Assembly: GCF_900187645.1 (NCBI RefSeq)
Contig: NZ_FYEE01000001.1
Span: 714,546-778,545 of the forward strand
Reading direction: 5' to 3'
Length of the DNA stretch: 64,000 nucleotides
From: Pseudomonas sp. Irchel 3E20
GTDB lineage: Bacteria; Pseudomonadota; Gammaproteobacteria; Pseudomonadales; Pseudomonadaceae
Positions 19,947-30,057 of the stretch are shown here, one piece after another. The notes under the pieces were generated by a model. It searched no databases. It had not been told where the DNA came from and saw only the letters and a program-made list of their open reading frames with translations. The translations under genes and the position numbers were made by a program. Positions within the stretch are counted from its first letter, which is position 1. The number at the start of each line of letters is the position of its first letter.

Positions 19947-21294
19947 CCTGCCGGACCGGCATTCGCTGTTCTGGAAACTGGCGTTTTTGCTGGTGGCCTT
20001 CTGCTTGCTGATGATCTGGCTGAGCCTGTCGTGGGGCCGCTACGTGGAGCAGCGCAACCTGTTCCTCTCCGACGAGGCCCGCGTCACCCTCAGTGGCTAT
20101 GCGGCCGAGGCTGAGCACGCCTGGCTCAAGGGCGGCGCCGAGGCATTGGACGCCTGGCAACTGGAAATGGCCGAGCGGGAAAACACCTGGGTCGGGGTTG
20201 TCGGCAACGACCTGCAAACCCTGAGCAATTACCCGCCGACCCACCAGCAAAGCCAGCACATGACCTTTTTGCGCGGCCTGGACTGGCCCATGAGCAGCCG
20301 CGCCCGCCGTGCGCCTTGGCTGAAAATCCCGTTCCCCAACGACCCCAGCCAGGGCAGCCTGGTGATGGAACTGCCGCAGCGCTTTTTGCCCGGCCAATAC
20401 CGCGTGGCCTGGCGGGTGGTTACCAGCGGCGTGATCCCCGGTCTGTTCACCTTGCTGCTGTGCGTGGGCCTGTACCGCATGCTCATCCTGCCCCTTAACA
20501 CCTTGCGCGAGCAGGCCAACGCCTGGCGCGCCGACCAACTCAGCGCGCGTTTGCCGGCGCGGGCCCTCAACCGCGCCGATGAGCTGGGCGAGTTGGGGCG
20601 GGCGTTCGAGCAGATGTCCGAACGCCTGCAAAGCACGGTGGCAGTGCAGCAGCAATTGCTGCGTGACCTGTCCCACGAATTGCGCACGCCCCTGAGCCGC
20701 CTGCGGGTGGCCAGCGAAAGCGAAGAAGACCTGATGCGCCTGCGTGAGCGCATCGGCCGGGAAGTCGACGGCATGCAGCGCCTGGTGGATGACACCCTGC
20801 AACTGGCCTGGCTCGACACCGAGCGCGCACCGTTGCCGGAGGAAGACATCCAAGTCCAGGCGTTGTGGGAGATGCTTTGCGAAAACGCCAGCTATGAACG
20901 GGCCTGGCCCCCGGCGCAATTGCAGTGCTCGGTGGACGCCTCCTGCTGGGTGCGCGGGCACCTCAACACCCTGGCCCAGGCTCTGGAAAACATCCTGCGC
21001 AATGCCATTCGCCATTCTCCGGCCAACGGCATTGTTAGCCTGGCGGCACAGCGCGAGGGCGACTACTGGCACTTGTGGTTGCAGGACGAAGGCGGCGGCG
21101 TGGCCCAAGAGGACCTGGAGCGGATGTTCGACCCCTTCATCCGCCTCGACGGCTCACGCCCCGGCGACGGCGGTTTCGGCCTGGGCCTGAGCATCGCCCG
21201 CAACGCCGTGCAGCGCCAGGGCGGCAGCTTGTGGGCGGAAAACGCCGAGCGTGGCCTGCGGGTGCACATGAAATTGCGCGCACGGGTGGGGTGA
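19933..21294 (+). CDS. Sensor histidine kinase (PirS position)
   Basis: A 453-residue kinase from ATG 19933 (an in-frame GTG lies nine bases earlier). TM1 is about 14-34, a periplasmic sensor of about 130 residues follows, TM2 is about 164-184, then HAMP. The H-box DLSHELRTPLSRLR has His248; N-box NILRNAIRHSP, G1 DEGGGV and G2 GGFGLGLSIARN follow. G1 reads DEGGG in place of DxGxG, which keeps the Asp. It starts within the regulator's last codons and forms one operon with it. Synteny suggests PirS; the ligand is unknown. Confidence 0.92.
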   Translation: MKRADLPDRHSLFWKLAFLLVAFCLLMIWLSLSWGRYVEQRNLFLSDEARVTLSGYAAEAEHAWLKGGAEALDAWQLEMAERENTWVGVVGNDLQTLSNYPPTHQQSQHMTFLRGLDWPMSSRARRAPWLKIPFPNDPSQGSLVMELPQRFLPGQYRVAWRVVTSGVIPGLFTLLLCVGLYRMLILPLNTLREQANAWRADQLSARLPARALNRADELGELGRAFEQMSERLQSTVAVQQQLLRDLSHELRTPLSRLRVASESEEDLMRLRERIGREVDGMQRLVDDTLQLAWLDTERAPLPEEDIQVQALWEMLCENASYERAWPPAQLQCSVDASCWVRGHLNTLAQALENILRNAIRHSPANGIVSLAAQREGDYWHLWLQDEGGGVAQEDLERMFDPFIRLDGSRPGDGGFGLGLSIARNAVQRQGGSLWAENAERGLRVHMKLRARVG

Positions 21295-21406
21295 AACCTC
21301 TGCAACGCTTATTCCCAGATGCCATAAGCACCACACTTTGCGTGATATGGCCTGTGGCGGTTTGCCGGTATGATGTGCGCCCCGCAGTCTGGATTGCGAA
21401 TACGCC

Positions 21407-22309
21407 ATGACCTTGCAGTACCCCACCATCGCCGATTGCGTCGGCAACACTCCGCTGGTCCGTTTGCAACGCCTGCCCGGCGTCACCAGCAACACCCTGC
21501 TGCTCAAGCTCGAGGGCAATAACCCGGCGGGTTCGGTCAAGGACCGGCCGGCGCTGTCGATGATTACCCGTGCCGAATTGCGCGGGCAGATCCACGCCGG
21601 TGACACGCTGATCGAGGCGACCTCGGGCAACACCGGGATCGCCCTGGCGATGGCGGCAGCGATCAAGGGCTACAAGATGATCCTCATCATGCCCGACAAC
21701 TCCAGTGCCGAGCGCAAGGCCGCCATGACCGCCTATGGCGCCGAGCTGATCCTGGTCAGCCAGGAGGAGGGCATGGAAGGCGCCCGCGACCTGGCCCAGC
21801 GTATGGAAGCCGATGGCCGTGGCAAGGTGCTCGACCAGTTCGCCAACGGCGACAACCCCGAAGCGCACTACACCAGCACCGGCCCGGAAATCTGGCGCCA
21901 GACCGAGGGCGGCATCACCCATTTCATCAGCTCCATGGGCACCACGGGCACCATCATGGGTGTCTCGCGCTACCTCAAGGAGCAGAGCGCCAGTGTGCAG
22001 ATCATCGGCCTGCAACCGATGGAAGGCTCGGCCATCCCCGGCATCCGCCGCTGGCCGGAAGAATACCTGCCCAAGATCTACCAGGCTGAGCGCGTCGATC
22101 GCATCGTCGATATGGCACAAAGCGAAGCCGAGGACGTGACCCGGCGCCTGGCCCGCGAGGAAGGCATTTTCTGTGGCGTGTCCTCGGGCGGGGCGGTGGC
22201 GGCGATGTTGCGCCTGTCCCAGGAAGTGGAAAACGCGGTGATGGTGGCCATCATCTGCGACCGAGGCGACCGTTACCTGTCGACCGGCATTTTCGACGCG
22301 GCCAACTGA
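21407..22309 (+). CDS. cysM: Cysteine synthase B (O-acetylserine sulfhydrylase B)
   Basis: A 300-residue PLP enzyme making cysteine from O-acetylserine and sulphide or thiosulphate. PLP Lys45 is in [12 protein letters not shown] and the substrate loop is TSGNTG (72-77). The insert [12 protein letters not shown] and the overall length fit CysM more than CysK. The stop overlaps the rlmD start by one base. The gacS-cysM-rlmD-relA-mazG neighbourhood is conserved in Pseudomonas. Confidence 0.95.
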   Translation: MTLQYPTIADCVGNTPLVRLQRLPGVTSNTLLLKLEGNNPAGSVKDRPALSMITRAELRGQIHAGDTLIEATSGNTGIALAMAAAIKGYKMILIMPDNSSAERKAAMTAYGAELILVSQEEGMEGARDLAQRMEADGRGKVLDQFANGDNPEAHYTSTGPEIWRQTEGGITHFISSMGTTGTIMGVSRYLKEQSASVQIIGLQPMEGSAIPGIRRWPEEYLPKIYQAERVDRIVDMAQSEAEDVTRRLAREEGIFCGVSSGGAVAAMLRLSQEVENAVMVAIICDRGDRYLSTGIFDAAN

Positions 22310-23661
22310 TGGCCAAGCACGAGAGAGGCCTGCGCTTCCAGCCCAGTGGCGGCACCAAGGCCCCGCAGGTTCCTACCGGCAAGAAGCAGCGCTTGAGCAT
22401 CGAACGCCTGGCCAACGATGGCCGTGGCATTGCCTTTGTCGAGGGGCGCACCTGGTTCGTCAGCGGTGCCCTGGCCGGTGAAGAGGTGGACGCCCGAGTG
22501 CTGGGCGCCCACGGCAAAGTGGTCGAGGCCCGCGCCGAGCGCGTGCTCAAGGCCAGCGAGCTGCGCCGCGCCGAACCCTGCGCCCACGCCGGGCGCTGCG
22601 GCGGTTGCAGCGTCCAGCATTTGCCCCACGCCGAACAACTTGCCCTGAAACAGCGCATGTTGGCTGAGCAGTTGTCCCGGGTCGCGGGTGTGCAGCCCGA
22701 GGAGTGGGCCGCGCCCCTGAGCGGGCCGGAGTTTGGCTACCGCCGCCGCGCTCGCGTGGCCGTGCGCTGGGACGCCAAGGCCAAGCGCCTGGATGTCGGG
22801 TTTCGCGCCGCCGCCAGTCAGGACATCATCGCCATCAGCGATTGCCCGGTGCTGGTACAACCTTTGCAGCCGATCATGAGCCGCTTGCCCGACATGCTCC
22901 GGCGCCTGAGCAAGCCCCAGGCCCTGGGCCATGTCGAGTTGTTCAGCGGCTCGTCCATCGCCGTGCTGTTGCGGCACATGGCGCCGTTGGCGGACGCGGA
23001 CCTGGCGATCCTCCAGGAATTCTGCACCTTCCATGACGCCCAGCTGTGGCTGCACGGCGACGGCGAGCCGCAACCGCTGAACGCGGACGCGACCCTGGGT
23101 TATCCCCTGGAGCCCTGGGGCCTGGAACTGGCCTACCGGCCGGGGGATTTTGTCCAGGTCAACGCCGCGGTCAACACCGCCATGGTCGCCCAGGCCCTGC
23201 AATGGCTGGCGCCGCAGGCGGATGAGCGGGTGCTGGACCTGTTCTGCGGCCTAGGCAACTTTGCCTTGCCGCTGGCCCGGCAGGTGCGCGAAGTGGTAGC
23301 GGTCGAAGGCGTGCAGGCCATGGTCGAGCGCGCGGCGCAGAACGCGGTGAACAACAATCTGCATAACGCGAAGTTTTTTCAGGCCGATTTATCCCAGCCA
23401 TTGGCGGCTGCCGGATGGGCCGGCGAAGGCTTTTGTGCGGTACTCTTGGACCCACCGCGCGACGGTGCCTTTGAGGTGGTGCGCAAGCTTGCCTCCTTGG
23501 GTGCCAAACGTGTGGTGTACGTGTCATGCAACCCGGCCACGCTGGCGCGTGACACACAGGAATTGGTCAAGCAGGGCTACCGGTTAAAACGTGCCGGGAT
23601 CCTCGATATGTTTCCTCAGACGGCACATGTCGAGGCCATGGCGTTATTTGAAGCGAGCTAG
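22309..23661 (+). CDS. rlmD: 23S rRNA (uracil-1939-C5)-methyltransferase RlmD
   Basis: A 450-residue S-adenosylmethionine enzyme (also called RumA). It has an N-terminal TRAM domain, four Fe-S Cys ligands (Cys91, Cys97 and Cys100 in [11 protein letters not shown], and Cys179 in SDCPVL), the SAM loop [14 protein letters not shown] (309-322), the LLDPPRDGA motif and nucleophile Cys406 in [12 protein letters not shown]. It methylates U1939 of 23S rRNA. Translationally coupled to cysM. Confidence 0.95.
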   Translation: MAKHERGLRFQPSGGTKAPQVPTGKKQRLSIERLANDGRGIAFVEGRTWFVSGALAGEEVDARVLGAHGKVVEARAERVLKASELRRAEPCAHAGRCGGCSVQHLPHAEQLALKQRMLAEQLSRVAGVQPEEWAAPLSGPEFGYRRRARVAVRWDAKAKRLDVGFRAAASQDIIAISDCPVLVQPLQPIMSRLPDMLRRLSKPQALGHVELFSGSSIAVLLRHMAPLADADLAILQEFCTFHDAQLWLHGDGEPQPLNADATLGYPLEPWGLELAYRPGDFVQVNAAVNTAMVAQALQWLAPQADERVLDLFCGLGNFALPLARQVREVVAVEGVQAMVERAAQNAVNNNLHNAKFFQADLSQPLAAAGWAGEGFCAVLLDPPRDGAFEVVRKLASLGAKRVVYVSCNPATLARDTQELVKQGYRLKRAGILDMFPQTAHVEAMALFEAS

Positions 23662-23785
23662 GATGGCTCGTCTGGTCCGACTGGCCCGCCGTTGCACGTT
23701 CCCCGCCAGCCCAGCGGGGGCGCAACGGTAGCGAAGGTCAGCGATTTTGACGCATTGAACGTGCGTCGTAGGGAAGGTAAGCAAG

Positions 23786-26029
23786 ATGGTACAGGTGAGA
23801 GCACACCAGCCGATCAACACCGACGGCAGTATCAATCTCGAGGCATGGCTCGATCATGCGGTCAGCGTCGATATGGCGCTGGACCGCCAGGCCTTGAAAG
23901 AAGCCTGCGAGTTCGCTCGTGAGGCTGAGCAACAAGACAACGCGGCGAAGAATCTGTGGGCCGAGGGGACGTCGAGTTTCCGCACCGGTCTGGAAATCGC
24001 GGAGATCCTCGCCGACCTCAAACTCGACCAGGATTCCCTGGTGGCCGCGGTTCTCTACCGCGGCGTGCGCGAAGGCCAGATCCAGCTCCCGGCCGTGAGC
24101 CAGCGCTTCGGCCCGGTGGTGGCCAAGCTGATCGACGGCGTGCTGCGCATGGCGGCCATCAGTGCCAGCCTGAGCCCGCGCCAGTCCCTGGTGCTGGGCA
24201 CCCAAGGGCAGGTGGAAAACCTGCGCAAGATGCTCGTGGCCCTGGTGGACGACGTGCGTGTGGCGCTGATTAAGCTGGCCGAACGCACGTGCGCGATCCG
24301 CGCGGTGAAAACCGCCGACGACGAAAAGCGCAACCGCGTCGCCCGGGAAGTCTTCGACATCTACGCGCCCCTGGCACACCGCTTGGGCATCGGCCATATC
24401 AAGTGGGAGCTGGAGGACCTGTCCTTCCGCTACCTGGAGCCTGACCAGTACAAGCAGATCGCCACCTTGCTCCACGAACGGCGCCTGGACCGCGAGCGCT
24501 TTATCAGCGACGTGATGAACCAGTTGCAGAACGAGTTGCAGGCCACGGGTGTGGACGCCGACATCAGCGGCCGGGCCAAGCACATCTACTCGATCTGGCG
24601 AAAAATGCAGCGCAAGGGTCTGGAATTCAGCCAGATCTACGATGTGCGCGCGCTGCGCGTGCTGGTGCCGGAAATGCGCGACTGCTACACCGCGCTGGGC
24701 ATCGTCCACACCCTGTGGCGGCACATTCCCAAAGAGTTCGACGACTACATCGCCAACCCCAAGGAAAACGGCTACCGCTCGCTGCACACCGCGGTGATCG
24801 GCCCCGAGGGCAAGGTGCTGGAAGTACAGATCCGCACCCACGCGATGCACGAAGAGGCGGAGTTGGGCGTGTGCGCCCACTGGCGCTACAAGGGCACCGA
24901 CGTCAAGTCCGGCTCCAACCACTACGAGGAGAAAATCTCCTGGTTGCGCCAGGTGCTGGAATGGCACGAAGAACTGGGCGACATCGGTGGCCTGGCCGAA
25001 CAGCTGCGGGTGGATATCGAGCCCGACCGGGTCTACATCTTCACCCCGGACGGCCACGCCATCGACCTGCCCAAGGGCGCCACGCCGCTGGACTTCGCCT
25101 ACCGGGTGCACACCGAAATCGGCCACAACTGCCGGGGCGCGAAGATCAACGGGCGCATCGTGCCGCTCAACTACAGCCTGCAGACCGGCGAGCAGGTGGA
25201 GATCATCACCAGCAAGCACGGCACCCCGAGCCGCGACTGGCTGAACCCGAACCTGGGCTACATCACCACGTCGCGGGCGCGGGCCAAGATCGTCCACTGG
25301 TTCAAGTTGCAGGCGCGCGACCAGAACGTCGCCGCCGGCAAGACCCTGCTGGAACGCGAACTGGCACGCCTGGGCCTGCCCCAGGTGGATTTCGACAAGT
25401 TGGCGGAAAAAGCCAACATGAAGATCGCCGACGACATGTATGCCGCCCTCGGTGCCGGCGACCTGCGCCTGGCTCAACTGGTCAACCTGGCCCAGCAACT
25501 GGTGGAGCCGGAGCGCGGCAACGAGCAATTAGAGCTGATCCCGCGCAAGGCCACCGGCTACAAACCGGGCAAGCGCGGCGATATCCAGATCCAGGGCGTG
25601 GGCAACCTGATGACGCAAATGGCCGGCTGCTGCCAGCCGCTGCCGGGGGACGCCATCGTCGGCTACATCACCCAGGGCCGCGGCGTCAGCATCCACCGCC
25701 AGGACTGCGCCTCGGTGCTGCAACTGGGCGGGCGCGAGCCGGAGCGGATCATCCAGGTCAGTTGGGGCCCGGTGCCGGTGCTGACTTACCCGGTGGACAT
25801 CATCATCCGCGCTTACGACCGTTCCGGGCTGCTGCGGGACGTGTCCCAGGTGCTGCTCAACGAGCGCATCAACGTGCTGGCGGTCAACACCCGCTCGAAC
25901 AAAGAGGACAACACCGCGCTGATGTCCCTGACCATCGAGATCCCGGGGTTGGACGCGTTGGGGCGGTTGCTGGGGCGTATTTCCCAGTTGCCCAACATCA
26001 TCGAGACCCGGCGTAATCGCACGCCATAA
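23786..26029 (+). CDS. relA: GTP/GDP pyrophosphokinase RelA
   Basis: A 747-residue ribosome-associated (p)ppGpp synthetase. The N-terminal region (about 50-180) is HD-like but lacks the His-Asp pair (VLYRGVREGQI), so hydrolysis is absent as usual for RelA. The synthetase domain (about 235-365) has YDVRALRVLV, NPKENGYRSLHTAV and EVQIRT. The TGS domain starts near 413 (DRVYIFTPDGHAIDLPKG), a zinc-finger GCCQPLPGD follows, and an ACT/RRM domain covers about 664-747. It responds to uncharged tRNA during amino-acid starvation. Confidence 0.96.
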   Translation: MVQVRAHQPINTDGSINLEAWLDHAVSVDMALDRQALKEACEFAREAEQQDNAAKNLWAEGTSSFRTGLEIAEILADLKLDQDSLVAAVLYRGVREGQIQLPAVSQRFGPVVAKLIDGVLRMAAISASLSPRQSLVLGTQGQVENLRKMLVALVDDVRVALIKLAERTCAIRAVKTADDEKRNRVAREVFDIYAPLAHRLGIGHIKWELEDLSFRYLEPDQYKQIATLLHERRLDRERFISDVMNQLQNELQATGVDADISGRAKHIYSIWRKMQRKGLEFSQIYDVRALRVLVPEMRDCYTALGIVHTLWRHIPKEFDDYIANPKENGYRSLHTAVIGPEGKVLEVQIRTHAMHEEAELGVCAHWRYKGTDVKSGSNHYEEKISWLRQVLEWHEELGDIGGLAEQLRVDIEPDRVYIFTPDGHAIDLPKGATPLDFAYRVHTEIGHNCRGAKINGRIVPLNYSLQTGEQVEIITSKHGTPSRDWLNPNLGYITTSRARAKIVHWFKLQARDQNVAAGKTLLERELARLGLPQVDFDKLAEKANMKIADDMYAALGAGDLRLAQLVNLAQQLVEPERGNEQLELIPRKATGYKPGKRGDIQIQGVGNLMTQMAGCCQPLPGDAIVGYITQGRGVSIHRQDCASVLQLGGREPERIIQVSWGPVPVLTYPVDIIIRAYDRSGLLRDVSQVLLNERINVLAVNTRSNKEDNTALMSLTIEIPGLDALGRLLGRISQLPNIIETRRNRTP

Positions 26030-26043
26030 AAAGGGTCGTTTCT

Positions 26044-26112
26044 GTGGGAGCGAGCCTGCTCGCGATAGCGGTGCTTCAGTCCGGCCGCTATCGCGGGCAG
26101 GCTCGCTCCCAC
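26044..26112. repeat. REP pair (REPIN) between relA and mazG
   Basis: Perfect forward unit GTGGGAGCGAGCCTGCTCGC... at 26044-26066 and an inverted unit at 26090-26112, 23 bases apart. It can form a long hairpin in the relA-mazG intergenic region. Confidence 0.92.
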
Positions 26113-26135
26113 AGGTTTTGTGACGAGATTGAATG

Positions 26136-26990
26136 ATGTACAGCCTTGAAGACCTGCTTCACCTCATGGCCCGCCTGCGCGACCCGCAGTACGGTTGCCC
26201 GTGGGACATCAAGCAAACCTACGCCAGCATCGTGCCCCATACCCTGGAAGAGGCCTATGAAGTCGCGGACGCCATCGAGCGCGGTGATTTCGATCACTTG
26301 CAGGGTGAGTTGGGGGACTTGCTGTTCCAGGTCGTCTATTACAGCCAGTTGGCCCGTGAAGAAGGGCGTTTCGAGTTTGCCGGGGTGATCGACAGCATCA
26401 CCCGCAAGCTGATCCGCCGCCACCCCCACGTGTTCCCCACCGGGGACTTGTACGCGCCGCTGGACACGCCACGCCTGGACGAAGAACAGGTCAAGCAGCG
26501 CTGGGAGCAGATCAAGGCCCAGGAGCGCGCCGAGAAGTCGGCCGCACCGCTGCAACTGTCCCTGCTCGACGACGTGCCCGCCACTTTGCCGGCCCTGTCA
26601 CGCAGCGCCAAGCTGCAAAAACGCGCCGCCCAGGTGGGGTTCGACTGGCCGGATGCGTTGCCGGTGCTGGACAAGGTCCGCGAAGAGTTGGACGAAGTGC
26701 TCGAAGCGATGGCGCAGAACGACGTTGCGGCCGTGGCCGATGAGCTGGGCGACCTGCTGTTCAGCGTGGTCAACCTGGCCCGCCACCTCAAGGTCGACCC
26801 GGAAACCGCCCTGCGTGGTGCCAATGCCAAGTTCGAGCGACGTTTCCGATTTATCGAACAGGCATTGCGCGACACCCAGCGACCCATGGAAGATTGCACC
26901 CTTCAAGAGTTGGACGCCCTGTGGGGCGAAGCCAAACGTCAGGAACAGAATTTACCCGGCTGCGGCGCAGCTGCTGGATTGAGTGAGTAA
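26136..26990 (+). CDS. mazG: Nucleoside triphosphate pyrophosphohydrolase MazG
   Basis: A 284-residue protein with two MazG domains. The first has LRDPQYGCPWDIKQTYASI, HTLEEAYEVADAI and LQGELGDLLFQVVYYSQLA with the EExxE and ExxD metal ligands; the second has VREELDEVLEAMAQ and VADELGDLLFSVVNLARHL. It hydrolyses NTPs to NMPs and pyrophosphate, sanitising the nucleotide pool. MazG can also act on (p)ppGpp, fitting its place after relA. ATG 26136 has better Shine-Dalgarno spacing than ATG 26133 and gives the common MYxLEDLL start. Confidence 0.94.
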   Translation: MYSLEDLLHLMARLRDPQYGCPWDIKQTYASIVPHTLEEAYEVADAIERGDFDHLQGELGDLLFQVVYYSQLAREEGRFEFAGVIDSITRKLIRRHPHVFPTGDLYAPLDTPRLDEEQVKQRWEQIKAQERAEKSAAPLQLSLLDDVPATLPALSRSAKLQKRAAQVGFDWPDALPVLDKVREELDEVLEAMAQNDVAAVADELGDLLFSVVNLARHLKVDPETALRGANAKFERRFRFIEQALRDTQRPMEDCTLQELDALWGEAKRQEQNLPGCGAAAGLSE

Positions 26991-26994
26991 GCAC

Positions 26995-27540
26995 ATGAGC
27001 ATTTCCCTACGCGACCAGTTGCTCAAAGCAGGCCTGGTCAACCAAAAGCAGGCCAAGCAGGTCGGCAAAGAGAAGCAGAAACAGCAGCGCCTGGTGCACA
27101 AAGGCCAGGCCGAGGAAGATGACACCCAGCGGCGCCTGGCCCAAGAGGCGCAGGCCGAGAAGGTCAAGCGCGACCAGGAACTCAACCGCCAGCAGCAGGA
27201 AAAGGCCGAGCAAAAGGCCCGCGCCGCCCAGGTCAAGCAGCTGATCGAAGTGTCGCGCCTGCCCAAACTCAACACCGAGGACTACTACAACTTCGTCGAT
27301 GACAAGAAGGTAAAGCGCCTGTCGGTCAACACCCTGATGCGCAACAAGCTCAGCAACGGTGCCCTGGCGATTGTCCACCACGGCGGCGGCTACGAAGTGA
27401 TCCCCCGCGAAGCGGCGCTGAAAATCCAGGAGCGTGCGCCGGAGCGCATCGTCCAGCTCAACATCCTCACCGAGAGCCAGACCCCGGACGAGGACGACCC
27501 GTACGCGGCCTACCAGATCCCCGACGATCTGATGTGGTAA
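26995..27540 (+). CDS. DUF2058 family protein (YaiL-like)
   Basis: A 181-residue soluble protein. The first 85 residues are extremely rich in Lys, Gln, Glu and Arg, a likely long helix or coiled coil (SLRDQLLKAGLVNQKQAKQV, then RDQELNRQQQEKAEQKA). The rest has NTEDYYNFVDDKKVKRLSV and GALAIVHHGGGYEVIP, the DUF2058 body. The function is unknown. It follows mazG by five bases and ends at a terminator, so it closes the relA-mazG transcript or a mazG-DUF2058 operon. Confidence 0.88.
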   Translation: MSISLRDQLLKAGLVNQKQAKQVGKEKQKQQRLVHKGQAEEDDTQRRLAQEAQAEKVKRDQELNRQQQEKAEQKARAAQVKQLIEVSRLPKLNTEDYYNFVDDKKVKRLSVNTLMRNKLSNGALAIVHHGGGYEVIPREAALKIQERAPERIVQLNILTESQTPDEDDPYAAYQIPDDLMW

Positions 27541-27544
27541 CCCC

Positions 27545-27569
27545 AAACCCCGCCCTGTGCGGGGTTTTT
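27545..27569 (+). terminator. Terminator after the DUF2058 gene
   Basis: CCCCGC...GCGGGG hairpin with flanking AAA and TTTTT directly after the stop codon. Confidence 0.9.
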
Positions 27570-27582
27570 CATGCAGCCAATA

Positions 27583-27608
27583 AAAAGCCCCGCACGGGGC
27601 GGGGCTCT
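27583..27608 (-). terminator. Terminator of the purM-purN-DUF3108 genes
   Basis: AGCCCC-GCACGGGGC-GGGGCT hairpin whose minus-strand reading is followed by TTTTTATT. It pairs with the plus-strand terminator 15 bases away to isolate the convergent transcripts. Confidence 0.85.
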
Positions 27609-27626
27609 TGGGTGTAGCGCTCGGGC

Positions 27627-28340
27627 CTAGCTGCCTTTGACAGCCTTGCCGTTAACGTTACCTTCCAACAGCATGATGTTGTATTCCTTGCCGTCGGTCT
27701 CGACCTGCTGCAGGCGCACCAGCAGGTAATCCCACTCCTTGGCGAACCAGAGCACGGTGGTGCGCTTGCTCTGTGTCGGGTCGCGCACGCGCTCGACCTT
27801 GATCGCGTCAATCTGGCCCGCCTTGGTGTCGACCTTCTCGGAACCCAGCACGCGGAAGTCGTAGGTATCGACTTCGCCATCATCGACCACCTGATAGCTC
27901 ATGCTTTTTTTGCCGGCCGCCACGTCATGCTGCAAAGCCAACTGGTAGGTGGACTTGTCGACCATGCCCCGGTTGAGCGGCAGCTTCACCGGGTCGCCCC
28001 GGTCGGTGCCGGTGACCATCTTGGTTGTCCAGTCGAAATCCAGGTCAGCCTTTTTGGCCTTGCCCAAGCCACCGCGTTCAAAGTGGTAGGACTGGGGCAG
28101 CAGGGTGTCCTTGTCCAGGGTCAGGGTGCTTTCTTCGGTGAGGCTGGCGATCATCATCGACGCCTTGAAGCTGAGCTTCCACACGCCATTGGCCTGCTTG
28201 GCCAGGCTGCGTTCGGCCGTACCGCTCATGGGCAACTGTTTCCAGTCGGCGGTATAGCTGGCGGAGAAGGGTTGAAGGTCTGCGGCCTGGGCAAGGGGCA
28301 GGGCAAGCAGAGCACAAGCGAAGAGCAGGGCGCGACGCAT
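27627..28340 (-). CDS. DUF3108 domain periplasmic protein
   Basis: A 237-residue protein with a signal peptide (RRALLFACALLALPLAQA). The body is beta-rich with PFSASYTADWKQLPMSGTAERSL, DKDTLLPQSYHFERGG and VWFAKEWDYLLVRLQQ-like strands, the usual DUF3108 pattern. Its role is unknown; the fold is thought to resemble lipid-binding LolA-like barrels. DUF3108 genes follow purMN in many proteobacteria, as here (eight bases after purN), which suggests a shared transcript and not a shared pathway. Confidence 0.87.
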   Translation of the reverse strand: MRRALLFACALLALPLAQAADLQPFSASYTADWKQLPMSGTAERSLAKQANGVWKLSFKASMMIASLTEESTLTLDKDTLLPQSYHFERGGLGKAKKADLDFDWTTKMVTGTDRGDPVKLPLNRGMVDKSTYQLALQHDVAAGKKSMSYQVVDDGEVDTYDFRVLGSEKVDTKAGQIDAIKVERVRDPTQSKRTTVLWFAKEWDYLLVRLQQVETDGKEYNIMLLEGNVNGKAVKGS

Positions 28341-28348
28341 AAAATCTC

Positions 28349-29002
28349 CTAGTTTCGAATCAAGTGGCCGCTGGCCGCGAGTAACTGACCGTCCAACATG
28401 GCGCCCTGTTCACCCAGGCTCAAGCGGCCTTGGGCAAACCAACGCACGGCCATCGGGTAAATCCGGTGTTCTTGGGCGTGAACCCGGTGCGCCAGGCTCT
28501 GGGCCGAGTCGTGCAACTCTACCGGGATTACTGCCTGTACGACCAGAGGCCCGCCATCGAGTTCCTCGGTGACGAAATGCACGCTGCAGCCATGTTCGCG
28601 ATCGCCGGCGTCCAGCGCCCGCTGGTGCGTGTGCAGGCCTTTGTACTTGGGCAGCAGCGAAGGGTGGATATTGAGCAGGCGACCCTGGTAGTGGCGCACG
28701 AAGCCAGCGCTGAGAATGCGCATGAACCCCGCCAGCACCACCAGTTTCGGATTGAAGGTATCGATCAGTTCGACCAGTGCGGCATCGAAGGCCTCGCGAC
28801 CCTCGAACGCCTTGTGGTCGAGGGTGCGGGTGGCGATGCCTGCATCGCGGGCGCGTTGCAGGCCGTAGGCATCGGCGCGGTTGGAAATCACCGCGCTGAT
28901 GCGAACCGGGCTATCGCCGGTCGCGGTACTGTCGATCAGGGCCTGCAAGTTGCTGCCGGTGCCGGAGAGCAGCACCACCACATCACAGGGCTGGGACATC
29001 AA
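28349..29002 (-). CDS. purN: Phosphoribosylglycinamide formyltransferase (GAR transformylase 1)
   Basis: A 217-residue enzyme of purine synthesis using 10-formyltetrahydrofolate. Visible are the phosphate loop [12 protein letters not shown] (11-22) and the catalytic set Asn111 and His113 in [13 protein letters not shown] plus Asp149 in VTEELDGGP. Its ATG overlaps the purM stop by four bases. Confidence 0.95.
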   Translation of the reverse strand: MMSQPCDVVVLLSGTGSNLQALIDSTATGDSPVRISAVISNRADAYGLQRARDAGIATRTLDHKAFEGREAFDAALVELIDTFNPKLVVLAGFMRILSAGFVRHYQGRLLNIHPSLLPKYKGLHTHQRALDAGDREHGCSVHFVTEELDGGPLVVQAVIPVELHDSAQSLAHRVHAQEHRIYPMAVRWFAQGRLSLGEQGAMLDGQLLAASGHLIRN

Positions 29003-30057
29003 TGGGCCTTGAGGTTCTTCAGGTCAACCTGGGCGGCGCCTTCGGCGGCCGTGGCGATCTGGCCGATGACCCAAGGCTGCTCGCCAGCTTCGCGCAACAC
29101 GTTCAGCGCAGTCTCGACGTGCTCTTGGGCCACGCAGATGACCATGCCCACGCCGCAGTTGAGCACGCGGTGCATCTCGGTTTCGTCGACGTTGCCCTGC
29201 TGCTGCAACCAGTCGAACACCGCCGGGCGCTGCCAGCTCGCCACGTCAACGATCGCCTGGGCGCCTTTTGGCAGCACCCGCGGAATGTTGTCCAGCAAGC
29301 CGCCACCGGTGATGTGGGCCATGGCTTTTACCGCGCCGGTGTCCTTGATGAGCTTGAGCAGCGGCTTGACGTAGATGCGGGTCGGGGCCATCAGCAGTTC
29401 GGTCAGCGGCTTGCCGTCGAGCTGGATGTTCTCGATGTCGGCGCCGGCGACTTCAATGATCTTGCGGATCAGCGAGTAGCCGTTGGAGTGCGGGCCGGAG
29501 GACGGCAGGGCAAGCAGGGCGTCGCCGGCGGCGACTTTGGAGCCGTCGATGATCTCGGCTTTTTCCACGACGCCGACGCAGAAACCGGCCAGGTCGTAGT
29601 CTTCGCCTTCGTACATGCCCGGCATTTCAGCGGTTTCGCCGCCCACCAGGGAGCAGCCGGACAGTTCGCAGCCCGCGCCAATGCCGGTCACGACCTGGGC
29701 GGCGGTGTCGACGTTGAGCTTGCCGGTGGCGTAGTAGTCGAGGAAGAACAACGGCTCGGCGCCGCAGACCACCAGGTCGTTAACGCACATGGCCACCAGG
29801 TCGATGCCGATGCTGTCGTGCTTGTTCAGGTTCAGCGCCAGGCGCAGCTTGGTGCCCACACCGTCGGTGCCGGACACCAGCACAGGCTGCTTGTAGCCGG
29901 CCGGGATTTCGCAGAGGGCGCCAAAACCGCCCAGGCCGCCCATGACTTCAGGACGCGCAGTGCGCTTGGCGACGCTCTTGATGCGTTCGACCAATGCTTC
30001 ACCGGCGTCGATGTCTACACCGGCGTCCTTGTAGCTCAGGGAGGGTTGCTTGCTCAT
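28999..30057 (-). CDS. purM: Phosphoribosylformylglycinamidine cyclo-ligase (AIR synthetase)
   Basis: A 352-residue ATP-dependent enzyme closing the imidazole ring in purine synthesis. It starts with [20 protein letters not shown] and has [44 protein letters not shown] and the ATP-site [11 protein letters not shown], all classic PurM motifs. First gene of purM-purN. In pseudomonads regulation is not by an E. coli-type PurR, and I see no purine riboswitch upstream. Confidence 0.96.
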   Translation of the reverse strand: MSKQPSLSYKDAGVDIDAGEALVERIKSVAKRTARPEVMGGLGGFGALCEIPAGYKQPVLVSGTDGVGTKLRLALNLNKHDSIGIDLVAMCVNDLVVCGAEPLFFLDYYATGKLNVDTAAQVVTGIGAGCELSGCSLVGGETAEMPGMYEGEDYDLAGFCVGVVEKAEIIDGSKVAAGDALLALPSSGPHSNGYSLIRKIIEVAGADIENIQLDGKPLTELLMAPTRIYVKPLLKLIKDTGAVKAMAHITGGGLLDNIPRVLPKGAQAIVDVASWQRPAVFDWLQQQGNVDETEMHRVLNCGVGMVICVAQEHVETALNVLREAGEQPWVIGQIATAAEGAAQVDLKNLKAH

